DNA of 64,000 nt from Sinomonas sp. ASV486 (GCF_030908215.1 NZ_JAVFJK010000002.1:124001-188000), one strand, 5' to 3'. Positions 1-8,517 are shown, counted from the stretch's first letter. Translations and numbers: made by a program. Notes: generated by a model not told the origin, from the letters alone.

Positions 1-84
1 GCATCGTCGGGACATGACCCCGCATCGTTGCGAGGTGACCCCGCATCGTCGAGACATGACTCCGCATCGTCGGGACCTGAGGGG
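1..84. repeat. Four-copy 21-bp tandem repeat at window edge
   Basis: Four units begin at 1, 22, 43 and 64, each opening GCATCGT and most containing GACATGACYCC; the period is exactly 21 bases. The array ends at the stop codon of the pucR-type gene. It may continue to the left of the window. The word GACCCCGCATCG recurs in the 22-bp array at 36675-36762, and GGACATGACC recurs in the hairpin at 3402-3446. Function unknown; there are no spacers, so it is not a CRISPR. Confidence 0.8.
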
Positions 85-1281
85 TCAGATGCGCGGGCGG
101 CCCGCCCAGCGCCTCGCCTTCAGCGCGAGGTGCAGCTCGAGCCGCACGCGGCCGGTCAGCGGCTCGGCACGGATGATCTTCCGAACCCGTGCGAGCCGGT
201 GGTAGACGGTCGAGCGATGCACGTGGAGGCGGTCCGCGACGGTCTGCACGGCGCCGTCGGAGTCATAGAGCATCTCGAGGACAGGCAGGAGCTCCCCGTT
301 GCGGTCCTCGGCCTCGAGGATCGAGAAGTAGACGCTGGTCGGCTCAGCCGCGAGCGTGCCCATGAGCTGGTAGGCGCCGACGGCCCGCACGTCCACGAGC
401 TCGCCGAGTGCGGGATCGACGGCGGCAGCCTGCGCAGCGATCTTGGCCTGCGTGTAGGCCTCGCCGAGGCCGCGGAGCGTCGTGAACGGCTCGCTGATGC
501 CCACGAGCACGCGTCCCGCGGGCCGGCCGGAGCGTTTGGCCAGCTCGCGTTCGTAGTGCGTGAGGACGGCTGCATGGCTCGCACGGGCCGGGGTGCCGGC
601 GAACAGCACGACGGCGTGCGTCTCGACTCCGGCCGTGAACAGGGCCGGGTCGATGCCGGCCGTGGCCTGCATCGCCGCCGTGCTGGTGGCCACGACCGCG
701 GCCTGCGGGTCCTGCGGCGTGACGCCATCCGGGTCGAGGAGCACCACAACCTGCCACGGAGCGTGGCCGTGGACCTCCCGCCATCCCGCGATGGCCGCGA
801 GCGCCGACTTGTCGCCGGCCGCCGCGGCCAGGAACTCGGCCTCGCGCCGGCGCCGGTGATCGGACTCCGCCGTGTTGGACTCGAGGAGCAGCCCTCCGAT
901 GAGCTCAAGCTCGAGGCGGATGCCGGGCAGGGCGGAGAGGATCTCCGCCGAGGTCTCCTCGTCTGCGGCCTGCTGGACCCACAGGTAGCCGACCCGGAAG
1001 CCGCGCACGAGCAGGGGCACGCACACCCGGCCGTACATGCCGAGATCGGGGTTCGCCGGGACGGTGACGGGGCGGACGGCTGTGGCGATGCCGTGCGAGA
1101 GCTGCCACGCCTGGACGTCCGCGGGGAGCCGCTTAGAGAGGAGGAAATTCACCCGCACGGGGTCGGCCTGGGCCTGGTTGGACGAGTACGCGATGAGCAG
1201 GCCATCGAGGTCCTCGACGCTCAGCCCGCGCCCGAGCTTGGCTGCCGCCGCTTCCACCAGATCTTCGACGCCATGACGCAC
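85..1281 (-). CDS. PucR-family transcriptional regulator, probable regulator of ald
   Basis: The 398-residue product ends in a PucR-type helix-turn-helix (about residues 340-380; VADRLHVHRSTVYHRL), preceded by a GGDEF-like middle region usual in CdaR/PucR proteins. Members of this family next to alanine dehydrogenase (AldR/AdeR types) activate ald in response to alanine; that role here is inferred from the divergent neighbour. I chose GTG at 1281 because TATGCT lies 6 bases upstream (minus strand), the leaderless arrangement seen repeatedly in this window. The frame stays open to a GTG at 1311, but that start would overlap the promoter box. The stop touches the 21-bp repeat array. Confidence 0.85.
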   Translation of the reverse strand: MRHGVEDLVEAAAAKLGRGLSVEDLDGLLIAYSSNQAQADPVRVNFLLSKRLPADVQAWQLSHGIATAVRPVTVPANPDLGMYGRVCVPLLVRGFRVGYLWVQQAADEETSAEILSALPGIRLELELIGGLLLESNTAESDHRRRREAEFLAAAAGDKSALAAIAGWREVHGHAPWQVVVLLDPDGVTPQDPQAAVVATSTAAMQATAGIDPALFTAGVETHAVVLFAGTPARASHAAVLTHYERELAKRSGRPAGRVLVGISEPFTTLRGLGEAYTQAKIAAQAAAVDPALGELVDVRAVGAYQLMGTLAAEPTSVYFSILEAEDRNGELLPVLEMLYDSDGAVQTVADRLHVHRSTVYHRLARVRKIIRAEPLTGRVRLELHLALKARRWAGRPRI

Positions 1282-1513
1282 TGCTCCAGCATACGGTGTC
1301 GCGGACCACACGAGGAGACAACTGCCGCTCCATCATCAGACAGCTGTCGCATCGGAGATGCCGAAATCCGCGGAAATCCGGGGAAGTCCGCCATGCGTCC
1401 GCCACCGTGTCTGTAACACGCCTCACAAGCGGGCCTACGCTTGAAGTACCAGCGAACGGCCCCCCGGTAAGGGAACAGAGGCCTACCGGCCCCTCGAGCA
1501 ATCGGAGACGAAA
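1282..1513. promoter_or_regulatory. pucR-ald divergent control region
   Basis: Between the two divergent genes are a perfect 10-bp palindrome GACAGCTGTC (1339-1348), three near-identical words GAAATCCG/GAAGTCCG starting at 1363, 1373 and 1383 (exactly 10-bp period, one helical face), and GTGT-N5-ACAC at 1407-1419. TATGCT for pucR is at 1288-1293 (minus strand). The 10-bp phasing suggests a regulator-binding array, probably for the PucR-type protein; this is inference. Confidence 0.5.
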
Positions 1514-2632
1514 GTGATCATCGGAGTCCCCAAGGAAATCAAGAACAACGAGTTCCGCGTGGCCATGACGGCCGCAGGAGTGCACGAGTTCGTGGCCCAC
1601 GGCCACACCGTGCTGATCGAGCGCGGCGCGGGCGTCGCCTCAGGCATCACCGATGACGAGTACCACGTTGCCGGTGCCGAGCTCGTCACGGACGCCGCGG
1701 ACGTGTGGGCCCGCGCCGACATGGTCATGAAGGTCAAGGAGCCGATCGCCTCCGAGTACCGCAACTTCCGCAAGGGCCTCATCCTCTTCACGTACCTCCA
1801 CCTTGCCGCCGAGCCGGAGCTCACCCGCGCCCTGCTCGATTCCGGCGTCACCGCGATCGCCTACGAGACGGTCCAGGATGGCCGCCGGCTGCCGCTCCTC
1901 GCCCCGATGTCCGAGGTCGCCGGCCGCCTGTCGGTTCAGGTCGGCGCCCAGTCGCTCCTTGCCCCGAACGGCGGCAAGGGCATCCTCCTCGGAGGCGTGC
2001 CGGGGGTCCGACCGGCCAAGGTCGTTGTGCTCGGTGCGGGCGTGGCGGGCACGAACGCCGCCGTCGTCGCGATGGGCCTCGGTGCCGATGTCACCATCCT
2101 CGACATCAACATCCCCCGGCTCACCGAGCTGGACGCCCTCTACGGCGGGCGCCTCAAGACGGTCGCGTCGAACAAGTACGAGATCGAGAAGTCACTCGTC
2201 GAGGCCGATCTCGTGATCGGTTCCGTCCTGATCCCCGGCGCGAAGGCGCCGAAGCTGGTGACCAACGAGCTGGTGGCCCGGATGAAGCCCGGCAGCGTGC
2301 TCGTGGACATCGCGATCGACCAGGGCGGCTGCTTCGAGGACTCGCACCCCACCACGCACCAGGACCCCACGTTCCTCGTGCACAACTCGATCTTCTACTG
2401 CGTCGCGAACATGCCAGGTGCCGTGCCGAACACGTCCACCTACGCGCTCACCAACGTCACGCTCCGCTACGGCATCCAGCTCGCGGACCTCGGGGTCAAG
2501 GCTGCCCTCGAGAAGGACGAGGTTCTGGCTGCCGGCCTCAACGTCGCCGCAGGGAAGGTCGTCCACCGTTCGGTCTCGGAGGCGCTCGGGCTGCCGCTCC
2601 AGAGCGACTGGCACGAGGTCGTCCCGGCCTGA
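1514..2632 (+). CDS. ald: Alanine dehydrogenase
   Basis: NAD-dependent oxidative deamination of L-alanine to pyruvate and ammonium, a cytoplasmic enzyme. The 372-residue length and N-terminus ([19 protein letters not shown]) are typical. Arg15, Lys75 (VMKVKEP) and His96 (TYLHLA) match the known pyruvate-binding and catalytic positions, and the Rossmann motif [12 protein letters not shown] lies near residues 172-183. The start is GTG, preceded by GGAGACGAAA. The gene stands alone, divergent from the PucR regulator, and is followed by a long hairpin terminator. Confidence 0.97.
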   Translation: MIIGVPKEIKNNEFRVAMTAAGVHEFVAHGHTVLIERGAGVASGITDDEYHVAGAELVTDAADVWARADMVMKVKEPIASEYRNFRKGLILFTYLHLAAEPELTRALLDSGVTAIAYETVQDGRRLPLLAPMSEVAGRLSVQVGAQSLLAPNGGKGILLGGVPGVRPAKVVVLGAGVAGTNAAVVAMGLGADVTILDINIPRLTELDALYGGRLKTVASNKYEIEKSLVEADLVIGSVLIPGAKAPKLVTNELVARMKPGSVLVDIAIDQGGCFEDSHPTTHQDPTFLVHNSIFYCVANMPGAVPNTSTYALTNVTLRYGIQLADLGVKAALEKDEVLAAGLNVAAGKVVHRSVSEALGLPLQSDWHEVVPA

Positions 2633-2641
2633 TCCCGGCCG

Positions 2642-2678
2642 GCACGGCGGCGCCCCCTACCCGGGGGCGCCGTCGTGC
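2642..2678 (+). terminator. Terminator hairpin after ald
   Basis: A 16-bp stem (2642-2657 with 2663-2678, one G-T pair) closes on a 5-base loop and has no T-run, as is common in actinobacteria. The 3' arm runs into CGTCGTGCGTTG, the same ending as the hairpins at 8422, 15033, 15619 and 53834. Confidence 0.8.
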
Positions 2679-2789
2679 GTTGTGGCCAAGACCACACAGC
2701 GGATGGGGAATGCCTCCCGACCTCAGGAAGTTGACACATCACAGAAGTGCCCGCGCTGGTGCGGGTCATCGAATCTGTAAGGAGCCCCC

Positions 2790-3365
2790 TTGGCCGAGAA
2801 CACCATCCTGACCCTCGTCGGCAGCCTGCGCGCTGAGTCCGTCAACAGCAAGTTCGCCGAGGTGGCCGCCGCGGCCGCCCCCGAGGGCACCGTCGTGAGC
2901 ACGTTCGAGGGCCTCGAGGAGATCCCGTTCTACAACGAGGACCTCGACGTCGAGGGCAAGGTCCCGGCCAAGGCCGCCGAGCTCCGCGCCGCGGTCGCCG
3001 CCGCGGACGGCGTCCTCTTCGTCAGCCCCGAGTACAACGGCACGATGCCGGCCGTGCTCAACAACGCGATCGACTGGATCTCCCGCCCGTTCGGCGCCTC
3101 CTCCGCAACCGGCACGAAGGCGGCCGTGATCGGTACCTCCGCCGGCCAGTTCGGTGGCGTCTGGGCACACGACGACGTCCGCAAGTCCCTCAAGATCGCC
3201 GGCGCCGAGGTCCTCGAGGACGCCAAGCTCGCGATCGGCGCCTCCTACTCGCGCTTCGCCGAGGTGGAGCCGAAGGATGACTCTGAGGTCGTCGAGGGCA
3301 TCAAGTCCGTCCTGACCGCGCTCGCCGCCCCGGTCGCCGTGGCCGAGGTCGCTTCGGCCAACTGA
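2790..3365 (+). CDS. NADPH-dependent FMN reductase family protein
   Basis: A 191-residue flavodoxin-fold protein of the NADPH-dependent FMN/quinone reductase family. It carries the N-terminal phosphate-binding loop GSLRAESVNSK (residues 9-19) and the conserved SPEYNGTMPAVLNNAIDW stretch (about 80-97) that contacts flavin. The start is TTG at 2790, supported by AAGGAG 5 bases upstream and by the family N-terminus. It is monocistronic, between the ald terminator and a hairpin at 3402. It probably reduces flavin or quinone with NADPH; the substrate cannot be read from sequence. Confidence 0.9.
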   Translation: MAENTILTLVGSLRAESVNSKFAEVAAAAAPEGTVVSTFEGLEEIPFYNEDLDVEGKVPAKAAELRAAVAAADGVLFVSPEYNGTMPAVLNNAIDWISRPFGASSATGTKAAVIGTSAGQFGGVWAHDDVRKSLKIAGAEVLEDAKLAIGASYSRFAEVEPKDDSEVVEGIKSVLTALAAPVAVAEVASAN

Positions 3366-3382
3366 CGCCGCACCAGGCTCAT

Positions 3383-3451
3383 CTGAAGGTCATCTTCTGA
3401 GGGTCATGTCCTGGGGGTCACTTGAGGTGGCTCCCAGGACATGACCTTCAG
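3383..3451. repeat. Nested inverted repeat, possible terminator or repeat element
   Basis: GGTCATGTCCTGGG (3402-3415) pairs perfectly with 3433-3446 around a 17-base loop. A second left arm, CTGAAGGTCAT (3383-3393), is the exact complement of 3441-3451, so two alternative stems share one right arm. GGTCA occurs four times in the segment. It lies downstream of the FMN reductase and just upstream of the metallo-hydrolase promoter. Confidence 0.7.
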
Positions 3452-3509
3452 ACGTCTGTGGGGTCTTTGGACAGTAGCCGCAGGCGGTCGGCACACCTAG
3501 CATTTCGCC

Positions 3510-4907
3510 ATGACGCACGACGGCGGGACGCACCTGAGCTTCTTCGGCGCCACGGATACGGTCACCGGTTCCCGGTACCTCCTCGAGCACGGGGACAAGC
3601 GGGTCCTCGTCGACTGCGGCCTCTTCCAGGGCTACAAGAAGCTGCGCGAGCGCAACCGAGCGCCCCTGCCTGTCCCGCCCGAGTCGATCGACGCCGTCGT
3701 GCTCACCCACGCCCATCTCGACCACTCGGGCTACATCCCTGCCCTCGTGAAGCGCGGATTCCGCGGTCCGGTGTACTCCACTCCCGGAACCGCGGACCTG
3801 TGCACGCTCCTCCTGCCGGATAGCGGGCACCTCCAGGAGGAAGAGGCAGAGACGGCCCGGATGCGCGGCTCGTCGCGGCACAGCGATCCGCAGCCCCTGT
3901 ACACGGCCCGGGACGCAGTCGATTCGCTCGCGTACTTCCACCCGCACGAGTTCCGCGAGCCGCTCCGGCTCGGGCCCGGACTCGAAGTGCGGTTCATCCC
4001 GGCGGGACACATTCTCGGCGCATCCCAGGTGCACGTCACCGCAGGCACCGGAGCCGAGAGGTCCTCGGTCCACTTCACGGGGGACCTCGGACGCGAGGAC
4101 GATCCGCTCATGAAGCCGCCCGCGCCCCTCGAGCCGACGGACGTGCTCGTCACCGAGTCGACCTACGGCGACCGGGCACATCCCCGGAACGATCCCACGG
4201 AGGCGCTGGGCGACGTCGTGCGACGCGTTGCGAAGCGCAACGGGGTCGTGGTGATCGCCGCGTTCGCGGTGGGACGGGCGGAGACGCTCATGCTGCACCT
4301 CGCGCGGCTGCGGCGCCGCGACAGGATCCCGGACATCCCGATCTACCTCAACAGCCCGATGGCCGTGGATGCCACGGAGCTCTACCAGAAGTACCCCGAG
4401 GAGCACCGGCTGAACGAGCGGGAGTTCCGCGAGATGTACGCGCTCCCCCAGATGGTCCGCGACGCCGACGATTCGCGCCTGCTGAACCTCCGTGGCGGCC
4501 CGATGGTCATCATCTCCGCGTCGGGCATGCTCACGGGCGGACGCGTGCTGCACCACGTCGAGGCGTACGGAGAAGACCCGAAGAACGCAATCGTGCTCAG
4601 CGGCTACCAGGCCGGCGGGACGCGCGGGGCCTCCCTGCTCGACGGCGCGACGAGCCTGCGCATCTACGGCCGGGACGTGCCGATCCGCGCGGAAGTCGTG
4701 AGTCTGGACAACCTCTCCGCACACGCAGACGGCGACGAGATCATGCGCTGGATGGGCACGTGCCCACGCGCGCCGAAAATGGTCTACGTGACGCACGGCG
4801 AGGTCGGCGCCTCGGACACCCTGCGGCGCCGCATCCAGCACGAGCTCGGGTGGCGCGCCCGCGTCCCCGAGCACCTCGAGACCGTGGACCTTGCCCATCC
4901 ACGCTGA
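3510..4907 (+). CDS. MBL-fold/beta-CASP metallo-hydrolase (RNA-processing exonuclease type)
   Basis: A 465-residue CPSF73-like beta-CASP hydrolase. The metallo-beta-lactamase core carries the zinc motif HAHLDHSG (about residues 70-77), further metal ligands at HILGASQVH and FTGDLG (about 168-195), and the beta-CASP part with VIIAAFAVGRAE, ISASGMLTGGRVLHH and a late H (LSAHADGDE). Family members are ribonucleases or related phosphodiesterases; the substrate here is unknown. Start ATG 3510 follows TAGCAT by 6 bases, so a leaderless mRNA is likely. The lipoprotein gene follows after 34 bases. Confidence 0.9.
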   Translation: MTHDGGTHLSFFGATDTVTGSRYLLEHGDKRVLVDCGLFQGYKKLRERNRAPLPVPPESIDAVVLTHAHLDHSGYIPALVKRGFRGPVYSTPGTADLCTLLLPDSGHLQEEEAETARMRGSSRHSDPQPLYTARDAVDSLAYFHPHEFREPLRLGPGLEVRFIPAGHILGASQVHVTAGTGAERSSVHFTGDLGREDDPLMKPPAPLEPTDVLVTESTYGDRAHPRNDPTEALGDVVRRVAKRNGVVVIAAFAVGRAETLMLHLARLRRRDRIPDIPIYLNSPMAVDATELYQKYPEEHRLNEREFREMYALPQMVRDADDSRLLNLRGGPMVIISASGMLTGGRVLHHVEAYGEDPKNAIVLSGYQAGGTRGASLLDGATSLRIYGRDVPIRAEVVSLDNLSAHADGDEIMRWMGTCPRAPKMVYVTHGEVGASDTLRRRIQHELGWRARVPEHLETVDLAHPR

Positions 4908-4941
4908 GAAGCACTCTGGGCTCCATACCGAGGGGGACATC

Positions 4942-5664
4942 ATGAAGACCATCCGGCTGGCTGCAGGTTCTGCCGCACTCGCTGCCGCTCTCGCCCTCGC
5001 GGGCTGCTTCGGACCCCCGTCGCCGGGCCCTTCACCGTCCGCATCAGCCTCCCAGTCCGTCCCGCCCAGCGCGTCCGCGAGCACGACGACGAGCGCGAGC
5101 CCCGCGCCGTCGTCCTCCACGGGCACCCCTTCGGCGAGCGCACCATCCACCGCGAGCACAACCCCGACGCCCAGCACGGCCCCGACGCCGAGCACTCCCG
5201 CGCCCTCGACGTCCTCGCCCGCAGCGGAGCCGACCGGCGGCCAGCTTCCCGAGCAGACCGCCCCGCTGACGATCTACTACATCGCGGTCGGCGACGGCGG
5301 GGTGTCGGGCCCGACCGTGGGCTGCGGCGACAGCGCCGTCGCGACGTACACCGAGCCGGTGACGTTCCGCGACCAGGTGGGGCCGAGCCTCAACAGGCTG
5401 TTCGCCAACCACAGCAGGACGATCGGCCAGTCCGGGCTCATCAACGTCCTGTACCAGTCGAACCTCACCTACGTGAGCGGATCCTTCGACGGCACCACGA
5501 TCACCGTCCAGCTCTCCGGCTCGTTCCTCCTCGGCGGGGTGTGCGATATTCCGCGTGCCGAGGCGCAGATCAACCTGACGGCGATGGCGGCTGCCGGGGC
5601 GCAGCGGGCCGCGGTGTTCGTGAACGGGCGGCCGCTCGCGGATGTGCTGAGCCTGAAAGGCTGA
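4942..5664 (+). CDS. Lipoprotein with Ser/Thr/Pro linker and GerMN-like domain
   Basis: A 240-residue exported lipoprotein. The signal peptide starts MKTIRLAAGSAALAAA and ends in lipobox LAGC (Cys21). Residues 22-95 are a low-complexity Ser/Thr/Pro/Ala linker, likely cell-wall spanning. The C-terminal 140 residues resemble a GerMN-type domain (LNRLFANHS, TITVQLSG and a C-terminal AEAQINLTAMA helix). Start 4942 is chosen over the in-frame 4891 because it gives a proper signal peptide and has GAGGGGGA upstream. The two cysteines in the domain (CGDS, GVCDIP) could pair. Function unknown; the GerMN assignment is moderate. Confidence 0.8.
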   Translation: MKTIRLAAGSAALAAALALAGCFGPPSPGPSPSASASQSVPPSASASTTTSASPAPSSSTGTPSASAPSTASTTPTPSTAPTPSTPAPSTSSPAAEPTGGQLPEQTAPLTIYYIAVGDGGVSGPTVGCGDSAVATYTEPVTFRDQVGPSLNRLFANHSRTIGQSGLINVLYQSNLTYVSGSFDGTTITVQLSGSFLLGGVCDIPRAEAQINLTAMAAAGAQRAAVFVNGRPLADVLSLKG

Positions 5665-5769
5665 GCGGTCGCTCCCCGCGTCCTCCCGGCCTACTCTGGA
5701 AGGGAGGCCGGCACTGACCCGTGCGGCCGCGCGGGCACGGCCTCACAGCCAAGAACCGAGGCGACAGAC

Positions 5770-5901
5770 ATGTCAGGATTCGAGCCGGACGCCGAGGACC
5801 GGATCCACAGCGAGGCACCGGCCGAGGGCGACCCCGACCTGGACGTGACAGAGATCCGGGCCCACTCCGAGGCGCCAGCGGAGGGACCCGACGAAGACTA
5901 G
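5770..5901 (+). CDS. Small acidic protein with internal repeat (43 aa)
   Basis: A short reading frame encodes MSGFEPDAEDRIHSEAPAEG followed by a second near-copy, IRAHSEAPAEGPDED. The duplicated word HSEAPAEG is preceded by acidic stretches, giving a strongly negative, probably disordered protein. Codons are GC3-rich like real neighbours. A weak purine-rich site (GAGGCGACAGAC) precedes ATG. A perfect 16-bp stem hairpin follows 45 bases after the stop. No known family recognised. Confidence 0.55.
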   Translation: MSGFEPDAEDRIHSEAPAEGDPDLDVTEIRAHSEAPAEGPDED

Positions 5902-5946
5902 CTGCTGAGAAACCTGCGGGCGCGCTGGCGAGGGGCTGCCAGCGCG

Positions 5947-5986
5947 GAGAGGTAACGCCACGGCCGGGTCCGTGGCGTTACCTCTC
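5947..5986. terminator. Perfect 16-bp hairpin upstream of the AAA ATPase
   Basis: GAGAGGTAACGCCACG (5947-5962) pairs without mismatch with 5971-5986 around an 8-base loop. There is no T-run. The arms are less GC-rich than the other terminators in this window and the position, about 70 bases before the next start, would also suit an operator. Confidence 0.65.
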
Positions 5987-6009
5987 GGCAGACCCTATGA
6001 TGGCTTGAG

Positions 6010-6043
6010 ATTCACGAGATTCACAGGATTCACCGACATTCAC
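6010..6043 (+). promoter_or_regulatory. Four ATTCAC direct repeats before the AAA ATPase gene
   Basis: ATTCAC begins at 6010, 6019, 6028 and 6038 (periods 9, 9, 10) and the last copy ends 10 bases before the GTG start, running into the ribosome-binding site CAGGAG. The near-helical spacing suggests either a protein-binding array or a translational control element. Confidence 0.5.
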
Positions 6044-6053
6044 AGGAGATCGT

Positions 6054-7142
6054 GTGGAAAACCCCTTCAAGCCGACCGCTGGCGCCACGCCCCCCGACAT
6101 CATCGGCAGGCAGGGCCTGCTCGACGAGTTCGCCTACGGGCTCCGGATCCGATCCGGGGCCCCCGGCCTCCTGACCATCTTCACCGGGGCGCGGGGGGTG
6201 GGCAAGACCGTCATGCTCGGGGCCGCCGAGAACACCGCCCGCACCCAAGGGTGGGCCGTCATCTCCGAGACGGCGACGCACGGCTTCCTGGGCCGCATCG
6301 GCAACGCCATGGGCGAGTTCGCCGACGAGCTCGGCGACGGGCCTTCCGGCAGGAAGATCACCGGGGTGACCGTCGCCGGCTTCGGCGTGACGACCCATCT
6401 CCCGCCGGAGAAGCAGGTCGAGTGGCGCGAGACAGGGGCGCGCCTGCTGAGGCTCCTCGACTCCCGCGGAACGGGACTTGTCATCACCGTGGACGAGATC
6501 CATGCTGCCGATCGGCAGGAGATCGCCCAGCTTGCGGCAGACGTGCAGCACTTCATCAGGGAGGGGCTGCCCATCGGCCTGGTCTTCGCGGGCCTCCCTG
6601 CTGCGGTCTCCGACCTGCTCAACGAGGGGGTGGCCACGTTCCTGCGGAGAGCAGACAGGATCGATCTGCACGGGGCATCCATCGAGGAGGTCCAGCGGTC
6701 CTATGAGCAGACCTTCGCCGCAGGAGGCTTTCCTCTCGAACCCGCTCTGGCGGCGGCCGCAGCCGAAGCCACCGGCGGCTACCCCTTCCTGATCCAGCTC
6801 GTCGGGTACTTCCTGTGGCAGGAGGCGGAGGAGGCGTCGGAACTCACGGCGGCACATGTGGAGCACGCCGTCGCGGCGGCGCACCGCAGGAACGAGCGAG
6901 TGGTCATCGAAGCGGCCCTGTCGAGCGCGTCCCACCGCGACCTCGACTTCCTGAGAGCCATGGCTGAGGACGACGACGCCTCGTCGGTAGGCGACATCGG
7001 TGCGCGCATCGTGGCCAAGCCGAACACCATCGGCAACTACAGGTCCCGGCTCATCGACGCCGGCCTCATCGAGCCGGCCGGGTACGGGATCGTGCGGTTC
7101 GCGATCCCCGGGCTCCGCGAGCACCTGCGCGAGAACCGCTGA
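6054..7142 (+). CDS. Stand-alone AAA ATPase with C-terminal winged helix
   Basis: A 362-residue ATPase of the Orc1/Cdc6-like AAA group. Walker A is GARGVGKT (residues 45-52), Walker B is GLVITVDEIH with Asp147-Glu148, and an arginine-bearing FLRRADRIDL segment follows. The last 70 residues look like a winged helix (ISSVGDIGARIVAKPNTIGNYRSRLIDAGLIEP type). Start GTG 6054 follows CAGGAGATC. It has no partner gene: the next gene is convergent. Related ATPases act in replication-origin, transposition or defence contexts, but nothing here fixes a role. Confidence 0.8.
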   Translation: MENPFKPTAGATPPDIIGRQGLLDEFAYGLRIRSGAPGLLTIFTGARGVGKTVMLGAAENTARTQGWAVISETATHGFLGRIGNAMGEFADELGDGPSGRKITGVTVAGFGVTTHLPPEKQVEWRETGARLLRLLDSRGTGLVITVDEIHAADRQEIAQLAADVQHFIREGLPIGLVFAGLPAAVSDLLNEGVATFLRRADRIDLHGASIEEVQRSYEQTFAAGGFPLEPALAAAAAEATGGYPFLIQLVGYFLWQEAEEASELTAAHVEHAVAAAHRRNERVVIEAALSSASHRDLDFLRAMAEDDDASSVGDIGARIVAKPNTIGNYRSRLIDAGLIEPAGYGIVRFAIPGLREHLRENR

Positions 7143-7168
7143 CACGGGAGATTTCCGCTAGGCCGCTC

Positions 7169-7633
7169 TCAGCGGCCCTCGGTGACCACCTTGGCGAGGT
7201 TGGCAAGGCCCTTCTCGAAGTCCTTGCCGATCATCGTGTCCATGTTCATGACCTTCGCGAAGACTGCGGCCACCCCCGTGTTCTGGCCCTTCATGGACCA
7301 GGTGACGCGCGTGCCGCCGTGGTCGGGCTCGAACGTGAAGCCGGTCGGGTTGACCGCCTTGAACGGCTTGACGAATACGAGGCGCAGCCGGATGCTCTCG
7401 GCCTCCACGGCCTCGAGAATCTGCATGCTCCCGGCCCCCGCCTTGCGATTTCCCCGCCACGAGTACTGGGCCCCGACACCAGACTGGGGGCCCGAGTAGG
7501 TGCGCTCCATTCCGGGGTCGAGGTCCTCCCAGGGGGACCACGCCGGCCACCCGTGGAAGTTCACGACGTGCGGATAGACCGCCTCGGGCGGGGCTGGGAT
7601 GAAGGCGCTGCGAGTGATCGTGTAAGCAGCCAT
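7169..7633 (-). CDS. SRPBCC-family protein (polyketide cyclase/START-like)
   Basis: A 154-residue START/Bet v1-like fold protein with the typical beginning YTITRSAFIPAPPEAVYPHV and later WSMKGQNT and a C-terminal helix ending FEKGLANLAKVV. Such proteins bind hydrophobic ligands or act as cyclases; the ligand is unknown. TAGAGT lies 7 bases before ATG on the minus strand, so the mRNA is probably leaderless. Monocistronic, convergent with the AAA ATPase gene. Confidence 0.85.
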   Translation of the reverse strand: MAAYTITRSAFIPAPPEAVYPHVVNFHGWPAWSPWEDLDPGMERTYSGPQSGVGAQYSWRGNRKAGAGSMQILEAVEAESIRLRLVFVKPFKAVNPTGFTFEPDHGGTRVTWSMKGQNTGVAAVFAKVMNMDTMIGKDFEKGLANLAKVVTEGR

Positions 7634-7788
7634 GGAGCCAACTCTAGTGCGGCATGAAGGCGGCGTTAAGGCTCCAGCGTCCCGACTGCTCGAGCCCCGG
7701 GCCGGCGGAGCTTGAACGAGCCGATCCTGTACTCACCCGCGAGTCAGTGCTCGCCCGCGGCGCCGCCGAGCGCAGCTGCCGCATTTGT

Positions 7789-8052
7789 CTAACGCGGCGG
7801 CGTTGCGGGGCCGCTGCCCGGCGGGACGGGGCCATCAGGGGGGATGGGCTCCCCCGGCACCGGCCCACCCGGTGAAGGCCGTCCGGGCCCGGGGAGCGGC
7901 CCATCGGGGTCGAACGGCGGGAACGTGTCCGGGCCGGGCTCGGGGATGCCCGGGTCTTCCGGGCCACCGGGCCGCGGCGGGACACGCGGTGGCCCGGGCT
8001 CGGGAGGAAGGGTGCTGTGCATCTTCGAGGGCTGCATCTTCGAGGGCTTCAT
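7789..8052 (-). CDS. Proline-rich small hypothetical protein
   Basis: An 87-residue frame, about 40 percent proline plus glycine and aspartate, with a recurring P-x-P-G-P pattern (PGPDTFPPFDPDGPLPGP). The amino end has a repeated MxPSK (MKPSKMQPSKMH), made by a 15-bp direct repeat in the DNA, giving three possible ATG starts at 8052, 8037 and 8022. The site GTGAGGG fits the second start better. Proline-rich small proteins of this look occur in other bacteria, but I recognise no family. The opposite strand is also open, so coding status is uncertain. Confidence 0.45.
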   Translation of the reverse strand: MKPSKMQPSKMHSTLPPEPGPPRVPPRPGGPEDPGIPEPGPDTFPPFDPDGPLPGPGRPSPGGPVPGEPIPPDGPVPPGSGPATPPR

Positions 8053-8201
8053 CCCTCACTTTTGCCCGGTCGTAGACGGGCTACACAGCTTGACCGCTCG
8101 GCTCGTCCGAAGGGCGCCATGTTTGCTTTGCCCTGCAAGGGGGAAAGAAAGCTGTACGCGCTGGGCGCCACCGATCCGGCGCGCGGAAGGAGGACACCAT
8201 T

Positions 8202-8387
8202 ATGGGTCTCGGAGACAAGTTCGAGAACAAGGCCGAAGAGCTCAAGGGCAAGACCAAGGAGCACGTCGGAGACGCGACGGACAACAGGGATCTCGAAGCC
8301 GAAGGCAAGGCCGATCAGGCCAAGGCCGGCGTCAAGCAGGCCGGAGAGCACGTCAAGGACGCCGTCCGCGACGTCACCGACAAGTAG
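8202..8387 (+). CDS. CsbD-family stress-response protein
   Basis: A 61-residue, very hydrophilic CsbD-like protein: MGLGDKFENKAEELKGKTKE, then alternating charged helices rich in Lys, Glu and Asp without aromatic residues after Phe7. CsbD proteins accumulate under general stress (SigB in Bacillus); the molecular function is unknown. GGAAGGAGG precedes ATG. An 18-bp stem terminator follows. The first bases of this gene and its leader resemble the mini-ORF at 15244. Confidence 0.93.
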   Translation: MGLGDKFENKAEELKGKTKEHVGDATDNRDLEAEGKADQAKAGVKQAGEHVKDAVRDVTDK

Positions 8388-8421
8388 TCCGAGGACCTGA
8401 GCCCGGTCGAGCAGCGGATGT

Positions 8422-8466
8422 ACGACGGCGGCGACTCGCCCATGCGGGGCGGGTCGCCGCCGTCGC
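8422..8466. terminator. Long GC hairpin after csbD (TACGACG...CGTCG family)
   Basis: An 18-bp stem (8423-8440 with 8448-8465, one T-G pair) and a 7-base loop. It is almost base-for-base the same as the element at 15619-15665. It separates the CsbD gene from the convergent aldehyde dehydrogenase gene. Confidence 0.85.
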
Positions 8467-8517
8467 GCGTCCAGTCACGCCAGCAGCTGGGTGCGCATCC
8501 TCAGCGCGGTGCCCGTC

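Noticed and set aside
1-84. Tandem repeats as a CRISPR array
   Set aside because: Units adjoin without spacers.
28-1416. 462-codon open frame on the plus strand
   Set aside because: Antisense shadow of the PucR gene, whose protein has a clear helix-turn-helix.
3390-5195. 601-codon minus-strand frame
   Set aside because: Spans the metallo-hydrolase and lipoprotein genes in antisense; composition only.
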